Source: Pogonophryne albipinna
Taxonomy: Eukaryota > Chordata > Actinopteri > Perciformes > Artedidraconidae
Assembly: GCA_028583405.1 (NCBI GenBank)
Contig: CM053260.1
Location: 23,346,647 to 23,410,646 of the forward strand
Length of the DNA: 64,000 nt
Direction of reading: 5' to 3'
Positions 1-14,759 of this stretch are shown here, piece by piece. Each line of letters opens with the position of its first letter. The first letter of the stretch is position 1. The translations under genes and the position numbers were made by a program. The notes beneath the pieces were generated by a model, which saw only the letters and a program-made list of their open reading frames with translations, was not told the origin of the DNA and made no database searches.

Positions 1-237
1 TGCACCAAGAACACAGCAGGCAGCACGGTAGCAGAGAGGAAGGACATTTTCAGACCGTAAGCTAAAGGTCCTGACCCGTGAGGTTCAGAGGCATTCCTCA
101 AAACATAAGGCAAGGGATTTAAGACTTAGGGCAGGGTCACAGTGCACTGCTTGGGATTTAACATCTCAGTCTGTCCGTGCTGTTTTCAGAAGCATTCCTT
201 GAGATTGTAAAAGACAAAGTCATTATTTTACATGTAA
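1..237. other. Intronic sequence, no feature seen
   Basis: This is upstream of the first visible ndrg3 exon and is probably ndrg3 intron. I see no exon, RNA gene or recognisable repeat in it. Confidence 0.4.
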
Positions 238-555
238 CGCAGCGTCCACACGGCGGCGTGCGTTGAAGCTTGCCGGTGGGCGTGTCTGAAACTCGACCAA
301 CAACCAATCGCATTAATCTCCCGGCCCGGACACACAAGCACGCGGTTTGATTGGCTAGAGCTTGTACTGGCATATGATTTGATTGACTGACGCTTCCGTC
401 GAAGCTTCAAAAGTTGAACATTGCTCAACTTTTGAAGCGAGCAACGTGAAGCGACGGAACCACAATGCAGTTCGGCAAAGCGTGACGTCACCCCATTCAA
501 AGTGAATGGGCAGATACGTTGAAGCTTCAACGCACGCCGCCGTGTGGACGGGCCG
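238..555. mobile_element. Harbinger-like MITE with TAA target duplication
   Basis: The two ends are inverted copies of each other around the shared core GTCCACACGGCGGCGTGCG. Each end is flanked by the trinucleotide TAA (235-237 and 556-558). A 3-bp TAA duplication with GC-rich terminal repeats is typical of PIF/Harbinger-derived MITEs. The centre carries a second, smaller inverted repeat (CTTCAAAAGTTGA facing TCAACTTTTGAAG at about 403-440), so the element can fold on itself at two levels. It has no coding capacity and lies in a presumed ndrg3 intron. Confidence 0.7.
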
Positions 556-558
556 TAA

Positions 559-988
559 AGACACAAGAGAAATATCATTCAGTGCTATGATCATGAATGC
601 CCTAAAAAAGAACTTGCAGGCACCTTCATATCTCTGTAGGCATTTCATTGTAACTGCATGGCCATTAGACCTGATCTGTGGGAATTGGACTATTCATGCT
701 TTTGAGGCTCATTTGCATAGAAAGGTGCCAATTTTCAACTCATTTAAATACATCCATAGGAGCTCCAAGACTTTGCTTTGCCTGGCAACACAGGCAGGGG
801 TCCATTATACCCTTTAAAGGCGTTTTGATAATCACACATTTTTTTTATTTTTATTTTGTGCAGGTTAAGTGACTGCCTAAAAAAATCTCTCTCAATCTTT
901 TTGTGAGCTAGACGTACTGGATATACAAATCCAACAGCTTCTCTGAAAGACACATTTCATTGAGGTTTTACTCCGCCCTTTCCCGCAG
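559..988. other. ndrg3 intron, no gene seen
   Basis: This stretch lies between the Harbinger-like MITE and the first visible ndrg3 exon. It ends in a pyrimidine-rich acceptor (TTTCCCGCAG) immediately before 989. No exon or classified repeat was recognised. Confidence 0.4.
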
Positions 989-3900
989 GATGAGCTGTCC
1001 GACAACCTGGAGCTGATCCAGACCTACCGCCTCCACATCGCTCAAGACATCAACCAGGACAACCTGGCCCTCTTCTGTGGCTCCTACCAATAGTATGATA
1101 ACATACATTAGTATACACTGTACATTTGTTCACACATGTATTGTGTCTCGATCACATTTAATTGTTCTAAGATGTGGAAAAGTAGGCCAGATCTGAATAA
1201 CTAATCATATTTTGTCTCCCTGCACCAGCCGTCAGGACCTTGATATCGAGAGGCCAATCGTGGGTCTGAACGAGGACACAGTTAAAACACTAAAGTAGGT
1301 TTTGAGACCAAGAAGACACAAATAAAATGTTTTTATCTCAAAATGCCATGTTTTGAAGATATTTACGCTTCATATTCTTCCCGTCCAGATGCCCTGCGTT
1401 GCTGGTGGTCGGTGACACGGCCCCTGCTGTGGAGGCTGTGGTGAGTCACACTGTTCATCTCAGGAAGCTCTGCTGTTATCTTTTCTTTATTTAACTCAGC
1501 TTCTCATTTATGTCTTTAGGTGGAGTGTAATTCCAGGTTAAATCCAATCAAGACTACACTGCTAAAGGTGAAGCTATTCATTTGTTGACAGATACATTTA
1601 TGATGTAATTACTTTGGCTGTAAAAATGTATTCATTAAAATGATCTTTTTTCTAGATGGCTGATTGTGGAGGCTTACCCCAAGTTGTGCAGGTTCGTTTT
1701 ACAGGTTTCTTTTGTTCATATAGCTTTTATTTTCATCTAATATATCTTCTAACTTTGACCCTTCATCTGTTCACAGCCAGGGAAACTTGCTGAGGCCTTC
1801 AAGTACTTTGTTCAGGGAATGGGCTACAGTAAGTGCACATGTCTTTTGCTACTTGCTGTTAAAAAAACTAAAATACAAAATGATACCGGTTGAAACTTGT
1901 CGAATCTATATCGAACGTCCAAGAATTGTTTACAGGCCAACACCTTTTTAGGTCTGACGTGTTTGTGGTCGAGGTTTTTCAATGTTCTCTGCAGAGTTTC
2001 CTGTTGACGTGACTGCGTTGCCAACAGTTGCTTAAATGAGGATTGTTTTCGCTCCAGGCTCGTATGAGCTGTGGCTAAACACCCCTGCTGATGGGGTTTG
2101 GCCTGTGGCCAGCAGTGTATGAAAAGACAGGCTTTTTGTCAGGCTGGTCACGGAGAGGCAACCCAACGGCGCGTTGGATGCTAACGCAGTTTCCTCTCTG
2201 CTCTTTGCAGTGTGTGGTCCCCACAAACCTCAGTAGGTGAGGCCTGAGTGCTTCAAGCATGACTGAAATGACAGAGTCACTCCAGATACGCTGAACAACA
2301 ATTCTCTCCTGTTCAGTTCAGAAAATGCCCTCGGTTTTTTTGCCTGGTGTGATTTTCTTTTCCCTCCACAACTGTTTAATGATGCCGTCTCTTTCTAGAG
2401 AGAGTCATACTTAAACAGGCCTTCAGGTCATTCATCTGCAAAGAAAACATTTATTTCTAAAATGCAAACCAGACTCTACGGATGGATGTTTAATGTAGGT
2501 TTGCTTGCTCATACAGATGACTTCTGTCTGTGTGTGTGTGTACTTCTGTCATGCTAATTCTCTTTTGCTCTCTCCCGTTCCAAAACCCTTCACTGTGGGA
2601 GGCACCCTGGGGTGAAGGCAGTATGCCGGTGCCTCGGTGTTGCTTTAAAGGCCACCGAGTCCCGCTGTCGAGGAAATGCCACTGCAGGATTAAAAGTGAT
2701 TAAAACGAGGTGTTTTCATGCAGAGAAAGTGTGAGAAGTGAAAAAATCTCAACACCTCAGCATGTTAGCGAAAGCTGCTTTCCCCTCTTTAACACATTGC
2801 CACAGTGTGAAACGCAAAAGAGAAACAGCCATAGAGTACAGAAAATTCTAGTTTGCACACGCTATGATTTCTTACCGGTTGACAGAAAACAGATTTCTTA
2901 TTTTGCCCTCAACGACCACCGAGCTGCGACAGAGTCTGAGTCAGAGTGGGGAAAAAGCAACGCACCAATTCAACATGTCTCCCTTTCTCTTCCTCTCTTC
3001 CTTCTTTAATGGTTGCTCACAGTTCCCTACGTTCTTCTCAGTCACCTGAGCAACGAATCAGGTATCAGGTTCTCAAGCAGCTGCCAGACTAGAATGCTTT
3101 GAACCCAAAGGCCCTTAAACACTGCAGGGTGGATGAATGTCAGTGTATGCAGAAATTCTCCGAAGAGCGCTGTTTCAGATTGGAACTCGACAGCCGCTCA
3201 GTGTGGAGGATACAGTCGGTATCACACACAGGGAGACATCTCTCTGCACACTTTGACACACATTCATCTCCCTGTAGGAGTTCACTTTGCCCTTTCAGCA
3301 TGGATCCTAGGTGTCCTATCTCTGTTGCATGACCTGCTGCTTCCTCCCTCACTTCAGTTGGATTGCCAATGCTGTGTTCTGCTGTTGTATTGCTTTCATA
3401 TTTTATTTGTCAACAGTGGACACACATGCAATTATTTTATCTTACTTTTTTTTTTACTTAGTTGTCATATTTGAGATTGGTTTGCATGTTATGCACTTTT
3501 GTTGTTGCTGCATCTGTATATCTTTAAGTGTTCATACTAGGGCTGCACAACATATGGACTGGTGCAATATCCAAATTACAGTAAGCGCAATATTTGGTAA
3601 ATGTAAAAAATATTGTTTGTTAAGTATTGTGGTGCAGTGGAGTAATCCCAGCCTACAAATAGTGGATATAAAAGATCCATGTTGGGTACGCACCCTGTAA
3701 AAACACCTTGACCATTTAAGCATTTACTAATGATAATTTGAATAATGTTTAAAAAGAAAATGTAATTACCTCTAATATCGCAAATGATATCACAATGAAA
3801 ATAGGTTTTATTACCAAGTAGATTTACACATACGAGGAATTGGCTTTGTTGTAAATGGTGCATAGAAAGACAAGAAGAATACGTTATTTTAAAAGAGCAA

Positions 3901-4240
3901 AACATATATTGCAATATCTTTCGAAAACAATCGCACCCAGTGCTTCCTCCCAAACTGTGCAGCCCTAGCTCCCACGCAGTCTCCTGCGCGCTGTGAGCAG
4001 AATATCAATGTGTTTTTCTCTTCAGTGGCGACAGCAGGAATGACTCGGCTGGCTCGCTCCCGCACCGCCTCCTCCTCCTCCATCACCTCCATGGACAGCA
4101 GTCGCAGCCGCAACAACCTCAACAGCCTGCTGGAGGGCAGCGCCACCGGGGTCTGGACAACCAGGTCGGACCCCAGACCATGGAGGTCTCCTGCTAAACC
4201 CAAACCCCCCCACCCTCCCTCCCCCTGCACATTCCCATAG
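989..4240 (+). CDS. ndrg3: NDRG3 C-terminal half (partial gene)
   Basis: This is the 3' part of an N-myc downstream-regulated gene. NDRG proteins have an alpha/beta-hydrolase fold that lacks hydrolase activity and are cytosolic, growth and hypoxia-linked factors. Exons, in phase: 989-1092, 1229-1294, 1389-1440, 1520-1567, 1656-1691, 1777-1828, 3023-3061 and 4026 onward. Together they read LELIQTYRLHIAQDINQDNL, QDLDIERPIVG, CPALLVVGDTAPAVEAV, VECNSRLNPIKTTLLK, MADCGGLPQVVQ, then FKYFVQGMGY. The 39-nt exon 3023-3061 encodes IPYVLLSHLSNES, which matches the alternative exon known from NDRG3 rather than NDRG1, 2 or 4. The last exon holds MTRLARSRTASSSS, the Ser/Arg-rich region phosphorylated by SGK1/GSK3 in this family. 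The conserved end (QTMEVSC, stop at 4195-4197) is present but one base out of frame; read as given, translation runs to the stop at 4238-4240. The 5' exons lie outside the window. Confidence 0.93.
2211..2236 (+). other. Possible cryptic/poison exon of ndrg3
   Basis: A strong acceptor (CTCTGCTCTTTGCAG) and a strong donor (GTGAGG) bracket 26 nt in the intron after exon 1777-1828. Joined in phase, it would add about eight codons and then TAG. There is no protein homology to support it, so it may be a decoy pair of sites. Confidence 0.2.
3538..3967. mobile_element. hAT-like non-autonomous element
   Basis: It is bounded by TAGGGCTGCACAA and its inverted partner TGTGCAGCCCTA. The flanking 8-mers (GTTCATAC and GCTCCCAC) agree at only five positions, so the target duplication is decayed or wrong. 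The inside is AT-rich and non-coding. It sits in the last ndrg3 intron. Confidence 0.6.
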
Positions 4241-5045
4241 TAACTTATGTGCCCCTCTCTTTCTCTCTCCCCCTCTATCTATCTTTCTCTCACCCTGCAA
4301 CTCAAATGCCAGCAGGATCTGTAATGTGATTAGAAAAGGATGTAATAAATATATTAACAGATGCATATTATTAAATATATCATATTTAATACACTGTCAA
4401 AGTCACATTCCTGTACCAGATACCATGACTACAATCATACGTGTTGTATATTCCAATGGTCAGACCATATCATTCACTCAACCCCTTGCATTTATTTATT
4501 TTCACGTTGTCTTTGTTTTAAATGTCTTCACACACACTGTAGACGTCCTCCACGTGTTCAAAGTAAGTTTTTTTTTTAAATGATTCAGCGCTCTCCTGTT
4601 GTGATCTCTAAACTCATTGATTCTGAGCCACTCTGTCTTTGTGTTTTAATCCCAAACGTCCTGCATTGTGAATTAGTCACAAAGTGCACAGAGGGATCAC
4701 TCGACCTGCTGTAGCTGCAGAAATCAAGTGAAGGAGCATTGCAGACTGTAGCACACTTTCATCATATCTAAACTCAAGCTTGTGGAGTGAGCTGCTTTTA
4801 AAAACATTCCTGTAGTGTACCAGTGTTTCGGCATCACTCCACCTATTTTGTATTCTTTTTGTCACGAAGCTCATCTCCCTTTTTTCTTTCTTCGGTGTTA
4901 ATTTTTTTTTTGTTCAGTGATTTTAACAAGTGGGTCATGATGTGAAAAGTATTGAGTCCCTTCTCTGAGGGGCCAGTGGTGCTTCTCACTGTCTGCTGAT
5001 TCAACTCATTTATATTACTACTGAATAAAGCTTCAACATGACAGC
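4241..5045 (+). other. ndrg3: ndrg3 3' untranslated region
   Basis: Non-coding sequence follows the ndrg3 stop. Poly(A) signals AATAAA occur at 4344-4349 and 5024-5029. The second is followed by a GT-rich stretch (GCTCGGCTGGTGTC), so it is the more likely main end. Confidence 0.55.
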
Positions 5046-5357
5046 TCGGCTGGTGTCTTCATTTATCAACACATGCAGGGGGGGGGGGAAGAGACTCAGA
5101 TCTTTTACTTAGTAGTTAAGTAAAAGTATTAGTATCAAAATATACTTCAAGTACAAAAAGTAAAACTACTAATGTTCCCGTATGGCTCATATCATATGTA
5201 TTATGATTATTATTGATGCATTAATGTCAATGTGGCACTTGGTAAAGGTGGGGATTATTTAAAAATAATAACTGGATATACTGCGGAGTAGCTTAACCTA
5301 AACTAATACATAATGATGTATTGGTTGATTCATATTTAAGCAATAGCTCACGACAGG

Positions 5358-5652
5358 CCGTGGTATATGGTCATTATATCACAGTTAAGGGGCGTGGTTC
5401 GGCCCTTGCATGCAGTTTGCTTTTCAGCCCAACTGTATACAGTTAAATCGACCGGACTTCTTTCTGCAGATGTGAGCGTCCTTAACAACGGTCAATAAGT
5501 CCTTGCTGCACATTATCCCTTACATGTTTCCATCTTAAGCTTTGTTAGTTAGTTAGTTTCGTATTGTAGCTTTTCACAGACGCGGAGGGATACTGACTTG
5601 TTGTGAAAAGTAACTACAATTCTACCCGTGATATACGCTTATTATATCACGG
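5358..5652. mobile_element. Palindromic MITE (CCGTGGTATAT type)
   Basis: The ends CCGTGGTATATGG and TTATTATATCACGG form an inverted repeat, and related palindromic segments (TTATATCAC, GTGATATACG) lie just inside. No coding potential. The superfamily was not determined and no clear target duplication was found. Confidence 0.4.
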
Positions 5653-6239
5653 CTAAGAACCAATCCGATTGCTTGATTTGACTTGTCCGTTTTATAATCT
5701 GTATTACATCTCAATACCTGCAATGTAGCCATACTTGCCATTGCCAACCTTGAGACCTCAGAAATCGGGAGAATTTTAGAACCACCGCGTGGGGTAGGGG
5801 GTGGGGTGCTGTGCTAGTGGATCGCCGGAGCTGTACTAGATTAACATTAACATGCTTATTGTAGTTGTAAGTGCACTGCCTTGCGGCCTGAAGCACCACC
5901 CTTGATGGAGCATAGGTGTGGGCTGGACCTGTATTTTACAGGAAAGGAGTGAGCAGAGGGTATAGTTGTCGATTCTTGTTCTGTTTTCTGTGATATATCT
6001 TCCTCACCCTCTCAGACTTTCAGTTGCGCGCGCTACTAAAGAGACGTGCTACCATGGAAACCAAACAATGGTGTAGCTGTAGTAAAGTCCGATTGGAAAC
6101 AGTCCTGAGTAAATCTGATTTTGTCAGAAATCTGGAGAAATATGACCCCGGGAGGAAACCGGGAGAGGGCAATGAAATCGGGAGGGTTGGCAAGTAGGAA
6201 TGTAGCTATGAAATGCGTTAAACAAATGTGAAGTATAAG

Positions 6240-6413
6240 TGGCGGCGTGGCACAGTGGGTCAGTGCGTTGGTGTTCGGATCAGGGGAGCACTGGTTCAAA
6301 CCCCACTGCAGTCAGCATGTCGTTGTGTCCCTGAGACACTTCACCCCAAATTGCTCCTGTGGGGATTCCCCACAGTATTGAATATGTAAGTCGCTTTGGA
6401 TAAAAGCGTCTAA
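6240..6413 (+). repeat. tRNA-derived SINE, copy 1
   Basis: The head has tRNA-like pol III boxes (GTGGCACAGTGGG and GGTTCAAACCCC). A conserved body follows (GCAGTCAGCATGTCGTTGTG, CTGAGACACTTCACCCC) and the tail is GTCGCTTTGGATAAAAGCGTC, the L2-type 3' tail used by many fish SINEs. Other copies are at 27795 and 29949. Confidence 0.8.
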
Positions 6414-8149
6414 CTTGTAAAGTAAAGTAGTAAATGTACTTTGTTACTTTCCACCACTGACAACAGGGCCAATAATTCTAAAAATGCACGAACAAAGCAA
6501 TTATATATGTGAGTGAAAGAACGTGTTGTGTGAATACTCATGTACTTTTCCTCTCCTGTTAGTGGAAAGGTGAGGTGACTGTGGTGAGATACTTTCCAAC
6601 CGCACTCGCTCTTGTTTCCTTGCAGAGTGACAGCCTCAGTTATATTTAGCACACGTCAAAATCAACAATGGTCCACTGCTCTGCAAATGAGATGATGAGA
6701 TTGCCTTCAAACAAAAAATGTGTACTGTTATGAGACTAAAGGGCTAAAGGTTAATGTGATGGATAATGCTTTTCTTAGTATTCTAGCTTCTCGCTTTTGC
6801 AACTAGAATGTTCCTCAATTGCCGGCAAAAGAAATGAACCTCTCTCAGTATATATAATCTGATTTCATGCATCAACCCTGCTGTAAATACTTTTTGTAAC
6901 ACTGAAACCTAAACCATTTTATATAATACCTTATTGAAATACTTATGATACATAGTAAAAGGGGCATTTCATTAATAAAATCAGTGTGGAGTTAGATAAC
7001 ACATCTACAAATGTGACACGCAGTATAGAAACCGATTAGAGAAACATATCCCGCACCGGAATGGAACGATTTCATTTTTGATTCAAATGTACTTTCCAAT
7101 CGAGCTAACATGCAGTTGTTACAACATAAGGTGTACGTGATGACTCTGTTGAAGATTATTGGGCATTTTCCATCCACATTAGAACATCTGATAAGAAATA
7201 GGACAATAAGTATCTGAGAATGATCACCTCTCAGCAGAAACTGAAACCAGAGAATCATATCTCCCATCTCTGATGAGCTCACACCATGCGTAAGGGTGCT
7301 AAATTCACACAGAATACATTATACTATTATAAATCCATTTGTTCAAATATCCCGTTTTGTTAACAGTTTTTTCTATTTTAAGACGAGGAACGATGCTCAT
7401 TTTCACATTTGAGAGGCCGATGTTCAATGGTTTGCATTAAACAATTGGTAAAAATAGCCATTGTGAAAACATGCACTCATTTACTGACCAATTAACCAAC
7501 AGGGTTACTTGACTAAACTCAAGTTAAATATACTGTAAAAGGCACTCAATGCGTTTTCTATGTCAAATCTAATATGTATAATAACCAATAGCAGTGAGAT
7601 AAATTAAGTAGAGTAAAAAGTGCAATATGTTTCTCTGACAGTGGAGAAGAAGAGCAACATGTCATGAAAAGGACAACGGAAACATGTATTTAAGGAGCCA
7701 ACAGTAGGCTATTTGAGTATATGTACATACTTGAATTCCACCACTGCACCTTCATGATTTACGAGCACAAAATGCATTCATATTGCCAGTCAAATTGCTC
7801 CACTTTTACCATTTGACTGCAGGGTCAGCATGATGGATACCCTTTACGACTGATGATGAATAGGAGCCGCAGTGGGTTGTCAGGGGAACCTTCGTCATGC
7901 TTCTGCAGAGCTGCTCCTCTGATCTGATGTTCAACAGGACCACCAGTAACTGGACGTGATGGGACTGACAGGGAAAATGTGCCTCAGTGTTTCTCAGCTA
8001 AAAGCAGATAAGATGAATCAGTGGAACCACACATGTCACCATACACACAAACTGTCTGCATCACATGGGTCATGTATGTGAACCTGATGTGAACGCTGCT
8101 TACGTAGTTCATTCCATAAACAAGTGATGCAGTGTCAGTGAAAACACTC

Positions 8150-8491
8150 TGCATCTGAGAGATCAACACAAGCTGCTCTGAGTCCGGATGTGAAGGTCTT
8201 GAGCGTCACAGGAAGCTGCAGCAGGGTGACATACATAAAGGCCGCCAGGAAGCCTCTTCACTCAGCCTTCTCTGTCAACAGCTGCAAAAACACAGCCGTG
8301 TTCAGAGGAGGGAGCACAGTCTCTGTGATTGATCTGCAGGCCTGGGAGGACGCATTTCACAGTCTGCCCTCTGTGTGTGTGCTGCAGAGAGACCAGCATT
8401 TATCATTAAGGACTTTGATCTGAGAGGGGTCGGACTCACTGCTTGTGTGGGAAATAATTTGTGGACGAATTTTTGAAATACAGAAAGAAAG
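8150..8491 (+). other. sla2: Putative sla2 5' untranslated exon and promoter area
   Basis: Unique sequence ends in a consensus donor (AAAG|GTGAGT at 8491/8492). The next good acceptor (CTGTTTTTCAG) lies at 9456, just before the sla2 start codon exon. This fits a leader exon, but its 5' limit cannot be fixed from sequence alone. Confidence 0.35.
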
Positions 8492-9492
8492 GTGAGTACT
8501 TGCTCTGATTGTGGTATTTTGCATGAAAGTAGTTTTTATTCTTTTCCTTAAATAACTTTTACTGTAAGAATACCTTTTGTCTGATAACTTGTATTGTATA
8601 TTTGCAGTTAAATTACTTATTACTTCACAATATGAGTAAACGTATTGCCCGATGATGTGAATTATATGAAATAAATACAAACTAAGATAAAGAGTATTTC
8701 TTATTTTAGTCAGTATCATTCGTTCTCTTTTAATTTGGCTTTTAACTGTTGTATTTATTCTTATTTTACACTTTTTTTCCTGTTTAATTCAGTCCTGTGT
8801 TGGTTTGAAGTAAAATCACAACGCTATGTTTCGCTCTGGTTATTATCTAGGAAGGGGAGATCGTTTTTATTTTTGGTCAACTGTCTATATGTATTTGGTT
8901 TGTGAAGCACTTGAGTTACATTTGTGTATGAAAAGTTTTGTATAATTAAGTTTAATTTGATCATTTTTCCTATAATTGTTGTATTTTCAAGGCATTTTCT
9001 TTTCTTTTTCTGAAAAATACACTCTTTTGTATTCTGTCGATGTGTATTATTTTTACACATTTTGTTTATTTTTATAGTTTGGCTCTTAATATGAAAAGTT
9101 GTCTTTAACAAGTCAAATGTTAAAAAGCCCAATATATTTAAATTATATTTTAGATATGTTATTCAAAGGTCCCTTTTCAAATTGAAAAACAGTTTGCATA
9201 ATAAGTATAAAATCACCTCTATTCATCTTTTTGAATATATTTCATGTTATAGATTTTATTCCTTGCAAAGTAGTTGCATGGAAACTGAGCACAGTTGCGG
9301 TGAGGCGGCTTCCTGTATCTTCTCACTGCCTGGTAACACTGTGTGGTACCTGTAAGCACGTTCAGTCACAGTGTGATAACTAGAGAACAAATTCAGTGTT
9401 TCAGTTTTTAAAGACCATTGAAGACATTTTCCTCACCCTGTGCTTCTGTTTTTCAGAAATAAGTTCATTTTCTGATCATCATAAGACAGAAC

Positions 9493-13557
<4,065 letters not shown>

Positions 13558-14235
13558 GGAGAGACAGAGGGTCAGCCTGGAACAAGTCTCACAGATAAAG
13601 TGAAGCCACACACTGTCATGGCTCAGCTGCCGTTTGGGCTAGCCATAGAGAGAGGTCATGGAGGGGCACGAGGGCTGAGACACTACAATGTTTGGAGCTT
13701 TATTTATACTGTCTATGGTGAGAAAGTGTCTGTCAGCAAGAAGAATGTGTTTGTTTTAAAGAGTGGAGGAGTGAGCTCATAGTCAGTGATCTCATTTGGT
13801 TTAAAAAATGGAATGTGTGTCCTGATTTATAACTACATATGAACATGCTGTGACATTGTTATCTCCTAGCTCTTGTTGAAGTCTAGGGATTCACACACTT
13901 TTTCCAATCTACACTGCTGTCTGAATGATGTATTCAATATGGACAAGAACCAAACAATAATTGGTGTGCTATTAGTTCAAACAGATTGTTGAATATTGCA
14001 ACTGAGGTGAAGATCAGACCATATTTTAGAACAAATATACATAAATTAAGGTTATTCCAAAGGTTTTAGCCTACTTTTCTTGCCACTGTCAATGTCCTTA
14101 TTTATAACCACATATGAGCATGCTGTTTAAATGCCATATGAAAAATGTAAATATTATTGTTGTTATACTGTATATGATTGTTGTCATGGTTGTGTTATTG
14201 GAATCCAATAAAAATATTTTTGGAACATTTGAAAA
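13558..14235 (+). other. sla2: sla2 3' untranslated region
   Basis: Non-coding sequence follows the sla2 stop at 13555-13557. A poly(A) signal AATAAA lies at 14207-14212. Confidence 0.55.
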
Positions 14236-14759
14236 TAATAATAAACACTGGCCTGGCCTGATTTCCTTGGCAATGCAGCAAGGTTGTGTTGGATTTGAAG
14301 GTCATTCCAGATCTTTGTTCCCCTGAAACGGATGAAGGTCTGTCCAGTTCAAAACTAAACGAAAATCACCCAAAAATATGCCTGGTTTGAGTGTTATTTT
14401 GTTAAAATGTTAAGTATAGTATATGTTGAATTCAAGCAATTGTTTGTATATTGATCTTGTGTTTTATAGAACATTGTGTTTTTTTACATTATTTAGATAG
14501 AGGCTTTAAATAAGCCATATGGGTTGTTTGCCTCGCCCGTCACTGCTTGTCATTTATTATCTGTTTGTGTATTATTAGATCGTGCAAAACCATTTAAACC
14601 AAAACCATTAAAACCACAATAGAGTATGCATGCATACACCACTGAAGCCACTTCTCGCACAGTGTGCAACTCCGCCAGCAGATGCCGCTTCATTACCTCC
14701 AGTAATTCATCAAAGCCTTCCACTTCCTGCCGAGCAGCTCAGTTCAGGAAGAAGAAATA
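14236..14759. other. sla2-trpc4ap intergenic gap and trpc4ap 5' flank
   Basis: About 520 bp separate the sla2 poly(A) site from the trpc4ap start codon. The trpc4ap promoter and 5'UTR must lie here. I see no TATA box or other clear element. Confidence 0.4.

Larger units (their letters stand above)
5046..8150. other. ndrg3-sla2 intergenic DNA with broken repeats
   Basis: I see no gene here. At 5095-5180 and 6415-6462 lie the two ends of a stepwise repeat (motifs such as AAGTACAAAAAGTA, ending TTTCCACCACTG) of the same hAT-like family as 9584-10115. It is split by a palindromic MITE near 5358-5652 and a SINE at 6240. Another end of that family is near 7715-7746. The rest is AT-rich and unassigned. 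Confidence 0.45.

Noticed and set aside
989..4240. Calling the first gene NDRG1
   Set aside because: It lacks the NDRG1 decapeptide repeats (SRSHTSEG) and has the IPYV...SHLS exon and QDINQDNL stretch typical of NDRG3; the sla2 neighbour agrees.
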